Both the position numbers and the translations under genes were made by a program. The notes below the pieces were generated by a model, which saw only the letters and a program-made list of their open reading frames with translations, made no database searches and was not told the DNA's origin. Shown piece by piece: positions 44,487 to 53,037 of a stretch of 64,000 nt of DNA (its first letter is position 1; each line of letters opens with the position of its first letter). This DNA comes from JACMLX01 sp040384325 (GTDB lineage: Bacteria; Gemmatimonadota; Gemmatimonadetes; Gemmatimonadales; Gemmatimonadaceae): assembly GCA_040384325.1 (NCBI GenBank), contig JAZKJL010000005.1:1054001-1118000 (forward strand), given 5' to 3'.

Positions 44487-45713
44487 ATGCCCAACCTGCT
44501 CAAGATCTTCACCCGCACGCCCGAGCCGGTGGCGCCGTCGCCGGTTGCTCCCGCGCCGACGCGGGCCTCGCGCGCCACACCGGCACCGCTCCCGAACTGG
44601 ACGCCGAGAAGCAGCCCTGCGGTCGCCGCACGCCCCAGCGCCGCGCCGACGCGGATCGCCGACGCGCCCGACGCGACGCCGACCCCCGACGCCGTGGCGC
44701 CGGTGCTCGATTGCCTCGGCGCCATGCTGCAGTGCTGGGCACGTCATCCGATCCTCCTTGCCGAGGAGGACCGGGCCGACGCCGAACGCATCGTGACCGA
44801 CTGGCAGCGCCACGCCACACTCGGCACGCCGATCCCGGGAGTCCACGCTCCCGACGCGACGGCGGGCCCGGTGCACCAGCGCGACTGGACCGCGCTCGTC
44901 GCGCTGACCAGCGCACGTCGGCGGGCAGAGTCGGTGAACGTGGGCCAGCATCTGGGCGACCTGCAACGCGTCGTCTGGGATACTGTCGCGTCGCTGGCGC
45001 GTGTCGCAGGCGATGATGCCGAGACGGATGCATCTGTCGGCCGCGAACTGCATCAGCTGCGCGAGTTCGCGCGGCAGGGCGATCCGGCCGCCGTCATGCG
45101 CGAACTGCCCAATGCTCTGAGCGTCATCACGCAGGCCCTTGCCGCCCGACACACCCGCGCCGCGCACGAACGCAGTGTGATGGCCGACCGCGTCGAGTCG
45201 CTGGGACGCGCGCTGTCCGACGCGGAGGATTCGGCGCGCACCGATCCGCTCACCGGCGCCGGCAATCGGCTGCGGTACACCGAGGCCGCGGAGCGCGCGC
45301 TGGCCATGATGACGCTCTCGGGCACGCCGTCGTCGGTGCTGGCCCTGGATCTCGATGGCCTGAAACTCATCAACGACACCTTCGGCCACCCCGCCGGTGA
45401 CCTCGCCATCATCGCCGTCGCCAAGGCCTGCTGGAGCGTCTGCACCCGGCCGAGTGATGTCGTGTGCCGGATCGGTGGCGACGAGTTCGCGGTGGTGATG
45501 ACCAACACCAATGCCACCGCCGCCGCCGCCCTCGCCGATCGCCTCGAACAGCGGCTGCTGGATCGCCCCGTCCAACTCGCCGACGGTGTGCAGCGGATCG
45601 TCACCGCCTCGATCGGGTTCGCCGCCGCGCAGCCGGGCGAAGGCGTCGAGGGCTGGACGACGCGCGCCGACCGGCGCCTCTACGACGCCAAGCGGACCCG
45701 CGCCGCGGTCTGA
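44487..45713 (+). CDS. GGDEF-domain diguanylate cyclase
   Basis: 408 residues from ATG 44487. The first 70 residues are Pro/Ala-rich and likely disordered. A helical region (about 75-245) precedes the GGDEF domain (about 250-405): DPLTGAGNRLRY, ALDLDGLKLINDTFGHPAGD and RIGGDEFAV (330-334). The intact GGDEF supports conversion of two GTP to c-di-GMP. No membrane helix or known sensor domain is seen, so it is cytosolic with unidentified input. Converges on the PEP mutase gene. Confidence 0.92.
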   Translation: MPNLLKIFTRTPEPVAPSPVAPAPTRASRATPAPLPNWTPRSSPAVAARPSAAPTRIADAPDATPTPDAVAPVLDCLGAMLQCWARHPILLAEEDRADAERIVTDWQRHATLGTPIPGVHAPDATAGPVHQRDWTALVALTSARRRAESVNVGQHLGDLQRVVWDTVASLARVAGDDAETDASVGRELHQLREFARQGDPAAVMRELPNALSVITQALAARHTRAAHERSVMADRVESLGRALSDAEDSARTDPLTGAGNRLRYTEAAERALAMMTLSGTPSSVLALDLDGLKLINDTFGHPAGDLAIIAVAKACWSVCTRPSDVVCRIGGDEFAVVMTNTNATAAAALADRLEQRLLDRPVQLADGVQRIVTASIGFAAAQPGEGVEGWTTRADRRLYDAKRTRAAV

Positions 45714-45730
45714 AGCCCGGATCGACGTCG

Positions 45731-45781
45731 CGGGGCGCGACGGCCGGTGACTACGCCTGACCGGCCGCTGTCGTCGCCCCG
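45731..45781. terminator. Bidirectional terminator between convergent genes
   Basis: Stem of CGGGGCG/CGCCCCG (7 bp) and CGGCCGGT/ACCGGCCG (8 bp) with a small internal loop and an 11-base apical loop. It lies between the GGDEF and PEP mutase stop codons. Confidence 0.6.
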
Positions 45782-45795
45782 TGTCGTCGCGTCGC

Positions 45796-46635
45796 TCAGT
45801 TCCGGACGAACAGCGCGTTGGCCTCGGGCGACGTGACCTGCTCGGCCAGCGTGCCGTAGGTGCCGTCGGTGAGCAGCTCGGTCGCCGACCGGCGCACGAA
45901 GGCCATCACGGCACGAGCCAGCCCGGGCCCGACACTCACCCGCGCCACGCCCAACCGGTGCAGCTCCGCGATCGGTGGCACGCCGGGCCCACCGATCAGG
46001 TTGAGCGGCGCCCCGACGGCCGCGACCAGCCTGGCGATCAGGTCCGGGTCCGTCACCAGCGGCACGAAGATCCCGTCGGCGCCTGCGGCCACGTAGGCCT
46101 TCGCCCGCGCCACGGTGTCGTCGAAGCGCGTGGCCTCGTCACCGGCCTTCTTCAGGTAGGTGTCCACGCGGGCGTTGATGAACAGGTTCACCCCGGCAGC
46201 CACCGCCGCCTCACGCGCCGCCGCCAGTCGCTCCGCCTGCACCGCGGCATCGAGCAGCGTGGCGCCGGCACGACCGGGCGAGTCCTCGAGGTTGAGGCCC
46301 ACCGCGCCCGCCTCGATCACCGCGCTGGCCGTCGCCGCCACGTCGTTCGGCGAGCCGGTGCCGTACCCACTCTCCACGTCGGCCGAGACGGGGATGCGCA
46401 CCGACGCCACGATGCGCCGGATGGCGTCGATCATCATGTCGCGCGACAGACCCTGGCCATCCGGATGCCCCAACGCCCAGGAAATCCCGGCGCTGGTGGT
46501 GGCGATCGCCTTGGCCCCCGTCGCCTCGATCAGCCGCGCACTCATGGAATCCCACGCGTTCGGAAGCACCAGCGGGGCGCCCGCATCGCGGGCGTGCAGC
46601 TGCCGGAACTGCGCAGCGAGATCGTGTTGGCTCAT
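45796..46635 (-). CDS. Isocitrate lyase/PEP mutase family protein
   Basis: 279 residues, TIM-barrel superfamily. The pattern is LVLPNAWDSMSARLIEATGAKAIATTSAGISW, VSADVESGYG, AGAVGLNLEDS, FINARVDTYL and GADGIFVPLV. The acidic metal ligands (Asp of SADVESG, Glu of LNLEDS) are present. It belongs to the oxaloacetate-decarboxylase-like/PEPM group rather than true isocitrate lyase; the KKCGH-type lyase signature is missing. Likely reaction is C-C or P-C bond chemistry on an oxaloacetate-like acid; the exact role is unknown. Confidence 0.87.
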   Translation of the reverse strand: MSQHDLAAQFRQLHARDAGAPLVLPNAWDSMSARLIEATGAKAIATTSAGISWALGHPDGQGLSRDMMIDAIRRIVASVRIPVSADVESGYGTGSPNDVAATASAVIEAGAVGLNLEDSPGRAGATLLDAAVQAERLAAAREAAVAAGVNLFINARVDTYLKKAGDEATRFDDTVARAKAYVAAGADGIFVPLVTDPDLIARLVAAVGAPLNLIGGPGVPPIAELHRLGVARVSVGPGLARAVMAFVRRSATELLTDGTYGTLAEQVTSPEANALFVRN

Positions 46636-46817
46636 GGGATGGTCCGGTTGGTTCGAGTGGCGCGACGCACCGTGCGAATCTCGTGCGGAGCGGAGAATAA
46701 TCCCGGATTCACGCTCGGTGGCGCAGCGGAACGTCGAGCGGTCGCACCGGACCCGATCAATGGGTCAGCCTGTGCGATCCCACGCGCGGCGCGCGAACGC
46801 CAGCCCACCACGCATGC

Positions 46818-47240
46818 TCAGACCTTGTGCGTCGACAGCAGCAGGCTCGTCTCCGAGTTCGCGATGCCCTTGATGGTGCGGATGCTCCGCAACGCTGCAT
46901 CGAACGTCTCGAGGGAGTCGGTGCCCAGTTCCGCCACGATGTCCCAGCGGCCGTTCGTCGTGTGCAATGCGCGCACCTCGGGATAACCGCGCAGCTCACG
47001 CAGGATCGCATCCGAGCGATCGCCGTCCACGGAGATCATCATCATCGCCCGCACCCGATGCGCCGCCGCCTCCGACGTGGTCCGCACGGTGAAGCCGAGC
47101 AGCACCCGGTTCTCCACCAGCCGGTCGATGCGATTCTGCACCGTGGCCCGCGAGACCTTCAGCTGCTTGGCGAGCTGCGCCACCGAGAGGCGCGCGTTCT
47201 CGCGCAGCAGCGAGATGAGGCGGTGGTCGAGGGAGTCCAT
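46818..47240 (-). CDS. Lrp/AsnC-family transcriptional regulator
   Basis: 140 residues from ATG 47240. N-terminal helix-turn-helix about 5-50 (LDHRLISLLRENARLSVAQLAKQLKVSRATVQNRIDRL), then a RAM ligand-binding domain (ILRELRGYPEVRALHTTNGRWDIVAELGTDSLE). It is divergent from arginase and ornithine aminotransferase genes, with an inverted repeat in the gap, so it probably controls arginine breakdown and may respond to arginine or ornithine. Upstream in-frame residues to 47333 are not homologous. Confidence 0.92.
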   Translation of the reverse strand: MDSLDHRLISLLRENARLSVAQLAKQLKVSRATVQNRIDRLVENRVLLGFTVRTTSEAAAHRVRAMMMISVDGDRSDAILRELRGYPEVRALHTTNGRWDIVAELGTDSLETFDAALRSIRTIKGIANSETSLLLSTHKV

Positions 47241-47327
47241 GGCGATGGTGCGTTTCAGGCCGACGATGCGCGCCAACCGGCGCGACTGGGCAAATTTGCT
47301 CGAGATAGCATACAAACTGCAACATCT

Positions 47328-47354
47328 GCACACAAATTGGCTGATCTTGTGTGC
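47328..47354. promoter_or_regulatory. Inverted repeat, likely Lrp-type operator for arginase operon
   Basis: Perfect 8-bp arms GCACACAA (47328-47335) and TTGTGTGC (47347-47354) with an 11-base spacer. They lie in an unusually AT-rich stretch between divergent regulator and arginase starts, 11 bases before ATG 47366. Position fits an operator; binding is inferred. Confidence 0.65.
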
Positions 47355-47365
47355 TTGTTGCTAAC

Positions 47366-48349
47366 ATGGCTGGCAGCGACCTTCAGGGCATGTCTCCACA
47401 TGCCAGCGCCAGCGCCCTTCTCGAACGCCCGCACGCCGCCCCGGTCACCGGCACCGTCCAGCTGATCGGTGTCCCGATGGACCTCGGTGCCAGCCGCCGC
47501 GGCGTGGACATGGGTCCGTCGGCCATGCGCCTCTCGTCGCTGTCGGCACACCTTCGCCGCCTCGGCCTGCAGGTGGACGATGCCGGCAACGTGCATGTGC
47601 CCGATCGGACGGCCATCGGTGGCACCCTTCAGGCTCGCCTCGAGGCCATCCGCGAGGTGTGCGCGCAGCTCGCCGATCGGACCGCAACCGCCATCCGTGA
47701 GGGCATGCGGCCGATCGTGCTCGGTGGCGATCACTCGCTCGCCGCCGGGTCGGTCGCCGGTACCGCCACCGCGCTCGCGGAGCGTGGCGAGCGCACCGGC
47801 TTGATCTGGTTGGATGCACACGCGGACCTGAACACACCGACCACCAGCCTCACCGGCAACGTGCACGGCATGCCGGTGGCGCACCTGCTCGGCTGGGGTG
47901 ACGCGCGCATGGCGGGCCTGTCGTCGGTGACGCCGGCGATCCGCGAGGAACACCTGGTGTACGTCGGCCTGCGCGACCTCGATGACGCGGAGCGTGCGGC
48001 GATCAAGTCGCGCGGCCTCCACGCCTTCACGATGCGTGACATCGACGAGCGCGGTTTGCGCAGCGTGATGGAGGACGCCGTCGCGATCGCGACGCGCGGC
48101 ACCGGTGGCGTGCACGTGTCATGCGACGCCGACTGGATCGATCCCCGTGAAGCGCCGGGTGTGGGCACTCCGGTGCGCGGTGGTGCCACGCTGCGTGAGG
48201 CGCACCTGGCGATGGAGATCATCCACGATTCCGGCGCGCTGGTGGCGATGGACCTGGTGGAGATCAATCCCATCCTCGACCGACAGAACCACACCGCCGA
48301 ACTGGCCGCAGACCTCATCGCGAGTGCCTTCGGGCGCCGCATCCTCTGA
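47366..48349 (+). CDS. rocF: Arginase
   Basis: 327 residues from ATG 47366 (ATG 47390 or GTG 47351 possible). It hydrolyses arginine to ornithine and urea in the cytosol. The two-Mn site is complete: GGDHS (His123), DAHAD (Asp150, His152, Asp154) and SCDADWIDP (two Asp). GPSAMR and the C-terminal VEINPILDRQNHTAELA are also typical. Ornithine passes to the aminotransferase encoded 13 bases downstream. Probably regulated by the divergent Lrp-type protein. Confidence 0.94.
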   Translation: MAGSDLQGMSPHASASALLERPHAAPVTGTVQLIGVPMDLGASRRGVDMGPSAMRLSSLSAHLRRLGLQVDDAGNVHVPDRTAIGGTLQARLEAIREVCAQLADRTATAIREGMRPIVLGGDHSLAAGSVAGTATALAERGERTGLIWLDAHADLNTPTTSLTGNVHGMPVAHLLGWGDARMAGLSSVTPAIREEHLVYVGLRDLDDAERAAIKSRGLHAFTMRDIDERGLRSVMEDAVAIATRGTGGVHVSCDADWIDPREAPGVGTPVRGGATLREAHLAMEIIHDSGALVAMDLVEINPILDRQNHTAELAADLIASAFGRRIL

Positions 48350-48362
48350 CCGGAGCCCGACG

Positions 48363-49577
48363 ATGCACGCCACTGCGATGCTGCCCACCGTCACCGACAC
48401 CCTCATCGAGCAGGAAAACGAGTGGGGTGCGCACAACTACCACCCGCTCGACCTGGTGGTGGCGCACGCCAGTGGCGCCTGGGTCACCGACGTCGAAGGC
48501 CAGCGCTACCTCGACTGCCTGAGTGCCTATTCGGCAGTGAACCAGGGGCATTGTCATCCGCGCCTGCTGGCCACGTTCGTCGAGCAGGCGTCGCGTGTCA
48601 CGCTCACGTCGCGTGCCTTCCGCAACCAGCAACTGGGCGCATTCTGTGAGGAACTGGCCACGCTCTGCGGCATGGAGATGGTCCTGCCGATGAATACCGG
48701 GGCCGAGGCGGTGGAGACGGCGATCAAGGCAGCACGGCGGTGGGGCTACACGAAGAAGGGCATCGCCGAGGGTCGCGCCACCATCATCGCGTTCGAGAAC
48801 AACTTCCACGGACGTACCACCACCATCGTCGGCTTCTCGTCGGAGCCGGCGTACCGTGCGCACTTCGGTCCCTTCGCGCCGGGCTTCACGCTGGTGCCGT
48901 TCGGTGACATCGAGGCGGTGCGCGCGGCGATGACCGACGACACCTGCGCGGTGCTGTTCGAGCCGATCCAGTGCGAGGCGGGTGTGCTGCTGCCGCCGGA
49001 CGGGTTCCTGCGGCAGCTGTCCGACCTCTGTCGCGAGCGCAACGTGCTGCTGATGGCCGACGAGATCCAGACCGGGCTCGGTCGCACCGGCCGCTGGTTC
49101 GCCTGCGACCATGAGGAGGTGACACCGGACGTGTACATCCTCGGCAAGGCGCTGTCGGGCGGGTTCTATCCGGTGTCGGCGGTGGTGTCGCGCCGAGACG
49201 TGCTGGACGTGTTCGGCCCCGGCTCGCACGGCAGCACCTTCGGCGGCAATCCGCTCGGCTGCGCGGTGGCGCGCGAGGCGTTGCGCGTGACGCGTGACGA
49301 GCGACTGGTGGAGCGCTCGGCGGAGCTGGGTGCCTGGCTGCTGGCGCAGGTGCGCACGATTCGCGATGACCGCATCGCGGCGGTGCGCGGACGCGGCCTG
49401 ATGGTGGCGATCGAGTTGCGCGAACCGGCACGGCCGTTCTGCGAGGCGCTCAAGCAGCGCGGGATGCTCTGCAAGGAGACGCACGACTTCGTGATCCGCC
49501 TCTCGCCGCCGCTGGTGGTGTCGCAGGACGACCTGGCGTGGGCTGTGGATCAGCTGCGGGCAGTGTTCGCGGCCTGA
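48363..49577 (+). CDS. rocD: Ornithine--oxo-acid aminotransferase
   Basis: 404 residues, class III PLP aminotransferase. Markers: ENEWGAHNYHPLDLVV at the start, NTGAEAVETAIKAARRWGY, FENNFHGRTTTIVGFS, ADEIQTGLGRTG (Asp233) and the PLP lysine Lys262 (LGKALSGG), then GSHGSTFGGNPL. These match ornithine aminotransferase closely (ornithine plus 2-oxoglutarate gives glutamate-semialdehyde plus glutamate). It forms an operon with the arginase gene. Confidence 0.94.
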   Translation: MHATAMLPTVTDTLIEQENEWGAHNYHPLDLVVAHASGAWVTDVEGQRYLDCLSAYSAVNQGHCHPRLLATFVEQASRVTLTSRAFRNQQLGAFCEELATLCGMEMVLPMNTGAEAVETAIKAARRWGYTKKGIAEGRATIIAFENNFHGRTTTIVGFSSEPAYRAHFGPFAPGFTLVPFGDIEAVRAAMTDDTCAVLFEPIQCEAGVLLPPDGFLRQLSDLCRERNVLLMADEIQTGLGRTGRWFACDHEEVTPDVYILGKALSGGFYPVSAVVSRRDVLDVFGPGSHGSTFGGNPLGCAVAREALRVTRDERLVERSAELGAWLLAQVRTIRDDRIAAVRGRGLMVAIELREPARPFCEALKQRGMLCKETHDFVIRLSPPLVVSQDDLAWAVDQLRAVFAA

Positions 49578-49683
49578 GCAGGCGCGGGCATGCGCCCGAG
49601 GGGGAACGGGGACGCTCGCGTGTCGTATGGAAAGGAGAATCGCGGATGCGGTTCGCACCGACCATACCAGCCGCGAGAGGATC

Positions 49684-50517
49684 ATGGCGATTGTGACACT
49701 CGATCCGCACCAGCACGACGACGATCATGACGACCATGGCGGCCTGCAGCGTGACCTGATGACCACGGTAAACCGTCGCAGCATGCTGCTCACGACCGCT
49801 CGGCTCTCCGCGGGGCTCGGCATGTTGCAGCTGTTCGGCTGCGGATCCAGCAACGCACCGACCGACGGCACCGGGAATCCGAACGCCAGCTGCAGCCGCA
49901 TCCCGGAAGAGACCGCAGGGCCGTTCCCCGGCGACGGATCGAACGGCGCCAACGTGCTCAATCAATCCGGCGTGGTGCGGGCCGACATCCGCAGCAGCTT
50001 CGCTGGCCTGAGTGGCACGGCGGTCGGCATTCCGCTCACGGTGCAGCTGACCATCGTCTCTGCCACCAGCTGCGCGCCGCTGGCGAATTACGCAGTGTAT
50101 CTCTGGCACTGCGATCGCGCCGGTCTGTACTCGCTCTACTCCTCGGGCGTCACCAACCAGAACTACCTGCGTGGCGTGCAGCAGGCCGACGGTGCGGGGC
50201 AGCTGTCATTCACCACGATCTTTCCCGGATGTTATGCGGGTCGCTGGCCGCACATCCACTTCGAGGTGTTCCGTACGCTGGCCGCAGCCGGGAACTTCTC
50301 GAACAAGATCGCGACCTCGCAGATCGCGCTGCCGAAGGCGTCCTGCGACCTCGTGTACGACACGACCGGGTATGCCTCGAGCAAGTCGAACCTGGCCAAC
50401 GTCACCCTCGCCAGCGACAACATCTTCAGCGATGGCTCGGCGCTGGAACTGGCGACCGTCACCGGAAGCGTGGCGGCGGGCTTCACGGCGACGCTGACGG
50501 TGGCCGTGCCGGTGTGA
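49684..50517 (+). CDS. Exported intradiol ring-cleavage dioxygenase-like protein
   Basis: 277 residues. A His/Asp-rich leader (HQHDDDHDDHGG) precedes a twin-arginine-like, lipobox-containing signal (NRRSMLL ... LFGC53); this N-terminal layout is common in exported family members. The iron ligands of intradiol dioxygenases are present: Tyr149 (WHCDRAGLYS), Tyr184, His190 and His192 (GCYAGRWPHIHFEV). It would open a catechol-type ring with O2 and Fe(III). The substrate is unknown; no aromatic pathway surrounds it. Confidence 0.88.
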   Translation: MAIVTLDPHQHDDDHDDHGGLQRDLMTTVNRRSMLLTTARLSAGLGMLQLFGCGSSNAPTDGTGNPNASCSRIPEETAGPFPGDGSNGANVLNQSGVVRADIRSSFAGLSGTAVGIPLTVQLTIVSATSCAPLANYAVYLWHCDRAGLYSLYSSGVTNQNYLRGVQQADGAGQLSFTTIFPGCYAGRWPHIHFEVFRTLAAAGNFSNKIATSQIALPKASCDLVYDTTGYASSKSNLANVTLASDNIFSDGSALELATVTGSVAAGFTATLTVAVPV

Positions 50518-50689
50518 GCGGCGTGCGCGTCGCGTGGTTCGGCGTGGTACGATGTGGGCCTTCGGCAGATGAATGCCGTCTCACGATGTGGTGTCGTGGC
50601 GGCGCGCGCGAACGCTGTCGGTGATCGGGCCGTACAGGTCGAATGGAAACGGCTGCACCATCCCCGACGCCTTCACCACTCGCCTGCTC

Positions 50690-51889
50690 ATGACGCGCCC
50701 CACGCTCCGCCATCTCGTCGCCGCTTGCACGCTGGTCGTGCTGACCGCCTGCGCGACCACCACGCCCGCCAGCACTCCGGCGACACCTGCGCCGACCTCC
50801 GGCACCGCGGCACGTCCCGCCGCCGGCGACGGTGAGGGCGGCGGCGGTGGCGGTCGCGGTTTTCAGGGTGTGATGGATTCGGCGCGCGCACGACTCCTCT
50901 ATGTGAGCGCGGATCCGAAGGACCTGCCGAAGGGCAACTTCGCTGCCAACATGCGGTCCAAGGCGCGCACCGACAGCATCTATGCGGCGCGTTTCGCTGG
51001 CGTGCTGGAGTTCCGCAAGGTCACCTATCGCAGCAGCGCCGACGGCCAGATGGTGCCGGCGTACCTCTTCGCGCCGCTCAACAAGCGTGGGTCGCGCGGT
51101 CACGCGGCGATGATCTGGGTGCACGGCGGCGTGCATGGCAACTGGGGCGAGAACATGCTGCCGTTCGTGAAGGAGGCGGTCGATCGCGGCTACGTCATCA
51201 TCACGCCCGACTACCGTGGCAGCACCGGGTATGGCGAGGCGTGGCACATGGCGATCGACTACGGCGGCTACGAGGTCGAGGATGCGATGTCGGCCTATGA
51301 CTTCCTCAAGACGCTGCCGTACGTGGACAGTGAGCGCGTCGGCATGATGGGCTGGAGTCACGGCGGCATGATCACCACGCTCAACGCATCGAAGCCGGGC
51401 ACGCCGCTGAAGGCCGGCGCCGCGATCGTGCCGGTGACGAACCTGCTCTTCCGCCTCTCGCTGAAGGGGCCGAGTTATGCGCGGTCGTTCGCGGCGGAGC
51501 CGCGGGTGCGCGGCCTGCCGTTCGAGAAGGTGGACGAATACGTGCGTCGCTCACCGCTCTACAACGTGGAGACGCTCAACATCCCGTTGCTGGTGCACGT
51601 GGCCACCAACGACGAGGACGTGAACTACGTCGAGGACCAGCAGCTGGTGTGGAAGCTGCGGGCGCTGAAGCCGGAACTGGCGGAGACGAAGATCTACGTC
51701 AATCCTTCGCCGTGGGGTGGTTCGGTGGGTCACGCCTTCAGCCGTCGTGTGGACCCGGTGACGCTGCAGCGTGTGGACTCGCCGGCGCAGATCGATTCGT
51801 GGAATCGCACCTGGACGTTCTTCGAGTGGAACCTGCAGCCTGCCGAGGACCGCTCGAAGCCGGCGCCGCCGGTGCGGGTGATGCCGTAA
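50690..51889 (+). CDS. S9-family serine peptidase (hydrolase domain), lipoprotein
   Basis: 399 residues from ATG 50690 with lipobox VVLTAC. After a Gly/Ala-rich linker, the protein is mostly an S9 catalytic domain: Ser223 (GWSHGG), Asp308/Asp310 (ATNDEDV) and His348 (GGSVGHAF). HGGVHGNWGE and DYRGSTGYGEAWH form the oxyanion region. The usual N-terminal propeller is absent or reduced, so substrate choice may differ from classic oligopeptidases. Exported. Confidence 0.9.
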   Translation: MTRPTLRHLVAACTLVVLTACATTTPASTPATPAPTSGTAARPAAGDGEGGGGGGRGFQGVMDSARARLLYVSADPKDLPKGNFAANMRSKARTDSIYAARFAGVLEFRKVTYRSSADGQMVPAYLFAPLNKRGSRGHAAMIWVHGGVHGNWGENMLPFVKEAVDRGYVIITPDYRGSTGYGEAWHMAIDYGGYEVEDAMSAYDFLKTLPYVDSERVGMMGWSHGGMITTLNASKPGTPLKAGAAIVPVTNLLFRLSLKGPSYARSFAAEPRVRGLPFEKVDEYVRRSPLYNVETLNIPLLVHVATNDEDVNYVEDQQLVWKLRALKPELAETKIYVNPSPWGGSVGHAFSRRVDPVTLQRVDSPAQIDSWNRTWTFFEWNLQPAEDRSKPAPPVRVMP

Positions 51890-52369
51890 AGGGTTGCTCG
51901 TGCGGTGCTCTGACACGAGTCGTCAGGTCAGCCGCGAGCGGTCGCATGAGGTAGACGAGCAACAGCAACAGCAACGGCTGATCGCAGAAGAGCACACAGC
52001 CGCAGAACGGAACAGCCGCAGAAAGGCGGTTCTCCGCGGTGGGGCGGCGGTGGGTGGTGGGGGTGGCGATTTTTTTTGGAAACGGCGGTGGGGGGGTGAG
52101 GCGTCTCGCGGGAGGACGTGTCACCCTCTTGTCGTTTTGGCCTTCTGCGGCCGTTCGTCTCTGCGGCTGTGCGGTTCTGCGATATGCTGTGTGCTGTCGT
52201 CGGGCGCAGGAACGCGCCGATGCGGTGCACGTCGTGGCAGCAGCGACAGGGATTCGTGGAGCTGGTGAAATGCCGGATGGTGCGACGTCGCTTGAGGGGT
52301 GGGACCGGAGAGGTCCCGGCGGCGCGCGCGGTGCGCGGTGCGGCTTTCGGACCTCAGCGGACGGCAACC
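51890..52369. other. 480-base noncoding region
   Basis: No convincing gene lies here. It carries the inverted repeat listed at 51988-52178, a T8 tract at 52072-52079 and G-rich segments. The frame of the following cupin gene is open through part of it, but its translation is repetitive. Confidence 0.45.
51988..52178. repeat. Imperfect inverted repeat with CGCAGAA/TTCTGCG units
   Basis: Left arm 51988-52023 (two GCCGCAGAA units) and right arm 52143-52178 (TTCTGCGG and CTGCGGCTGTGCGG) are inverted copies agreeing at roughly three quarters of positions, about 119 bases apart. A T8 run and a G-rich stretch lie between. No protein is encoded. Its layout resembles the element at 40287-40490, although the arm sequence differs. 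Confidence 0.55.
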
Positions 52370-52936
52370 ATGACGCGATTCAGCTATCCCCACACGATCG
52401 ACAACGGCGCCGGTGAGCGCCTGACCTTCCTGCGTCGCGTGCGCACGGACACGGGGGATCGGCTCGAGGGCGAGAACGTGGTGGCCCCCGGCGCCGGACC
52501 GCCGATGCACGTGCATCGCCGACAGGTCGAGGCGCTGACGGTGCAGGAAGGGCGCATGGGGTACGAACGACCGGGCGAGGCGCCGCAGTACGCCGGGCCG
52601 GGAGAGACGGTGGTGTTCGCCGCTGGTGACGCGCATCGCTTCTGGAATGCCGGCACGACCGACCTGCGATGCACGGCGTACGTCGAGCCGGCTGACAACT
52701 TCGAATATTTCCTCGGGGAGATCTTTGGCTCCACGGCGCGCCGCAGCCGGCAGGGGCGACAGGGGCCGGACCCCTTCGACGCCGCCTTCCTCGCACGACG
52801 CTACCGCAGCGAGTATCAGTTGCTGGCGGTGCCACAGCTGGTCCAGCAGACCGTCTTTCCGCTGCTGGTGCTCCTCGGCCGGATGCAGGGAAAGTACGCA
52901 CGCTACGCCGATGCACCGGAGCCAATGCGCGGCTGA
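52370..52936 (+). CDS. Cupin-domain protein
   Basis: 188 residues from ATG 52370. Double-stranded beta-helix with the cupin motif 1 region PPMHVHRRQVEALTVQEGRMGY and motif 2 region GETVVFAAGDAHRFWNAG. The metal-binding residues (His-x-His, Glu, then His) are present. A C-terminal helix (LAVPQLVQQTVFPLLVLLGRM) is hydrophobic. Function of this cupin type is unknown. Confidence 0.85.
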   Translation: MTRFSYPHTIDNGAGERLTFLRRVRTDTGDRLEGENVVAPGAGPPMHVHRRQVEALTVQEGRMGYERPGEAPQYAGPGETVVFAAGDAHRFWNAGTTDLRCTAYVEPADNFEYFLGEIFGSTARRSRQGRQGPDPFDAAFLARRYRSEYQLLAVPQLVQQTVFPLLVLLGRMQGKYARYADAPEPMRG

Positions 52937-53037
52937 ATCACGCCGCCTGGGTGCGGGTGTTGGTTGTGAGGCGCGGTAGAATGCAGCAGCACCGGCGATC
53001 GCCGGCACTGACGTCGCTTCAATCCTGCTGCTGATCC

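Noticed and set aside
48315..49685. 456-codon minus-strand frame opposite ornithine aminotransferase
   Set aside because: Shadow frame; the plus strand carries a complete aminotransferase with PLP motifs.
49708..49744. His/Asp-rich leader of the intradiol dioxygenase as a novel metal-binding tail
   Set aside because: This HD-rich leader before a Tat signal is common in exported members of the family, so I do not count it as new.
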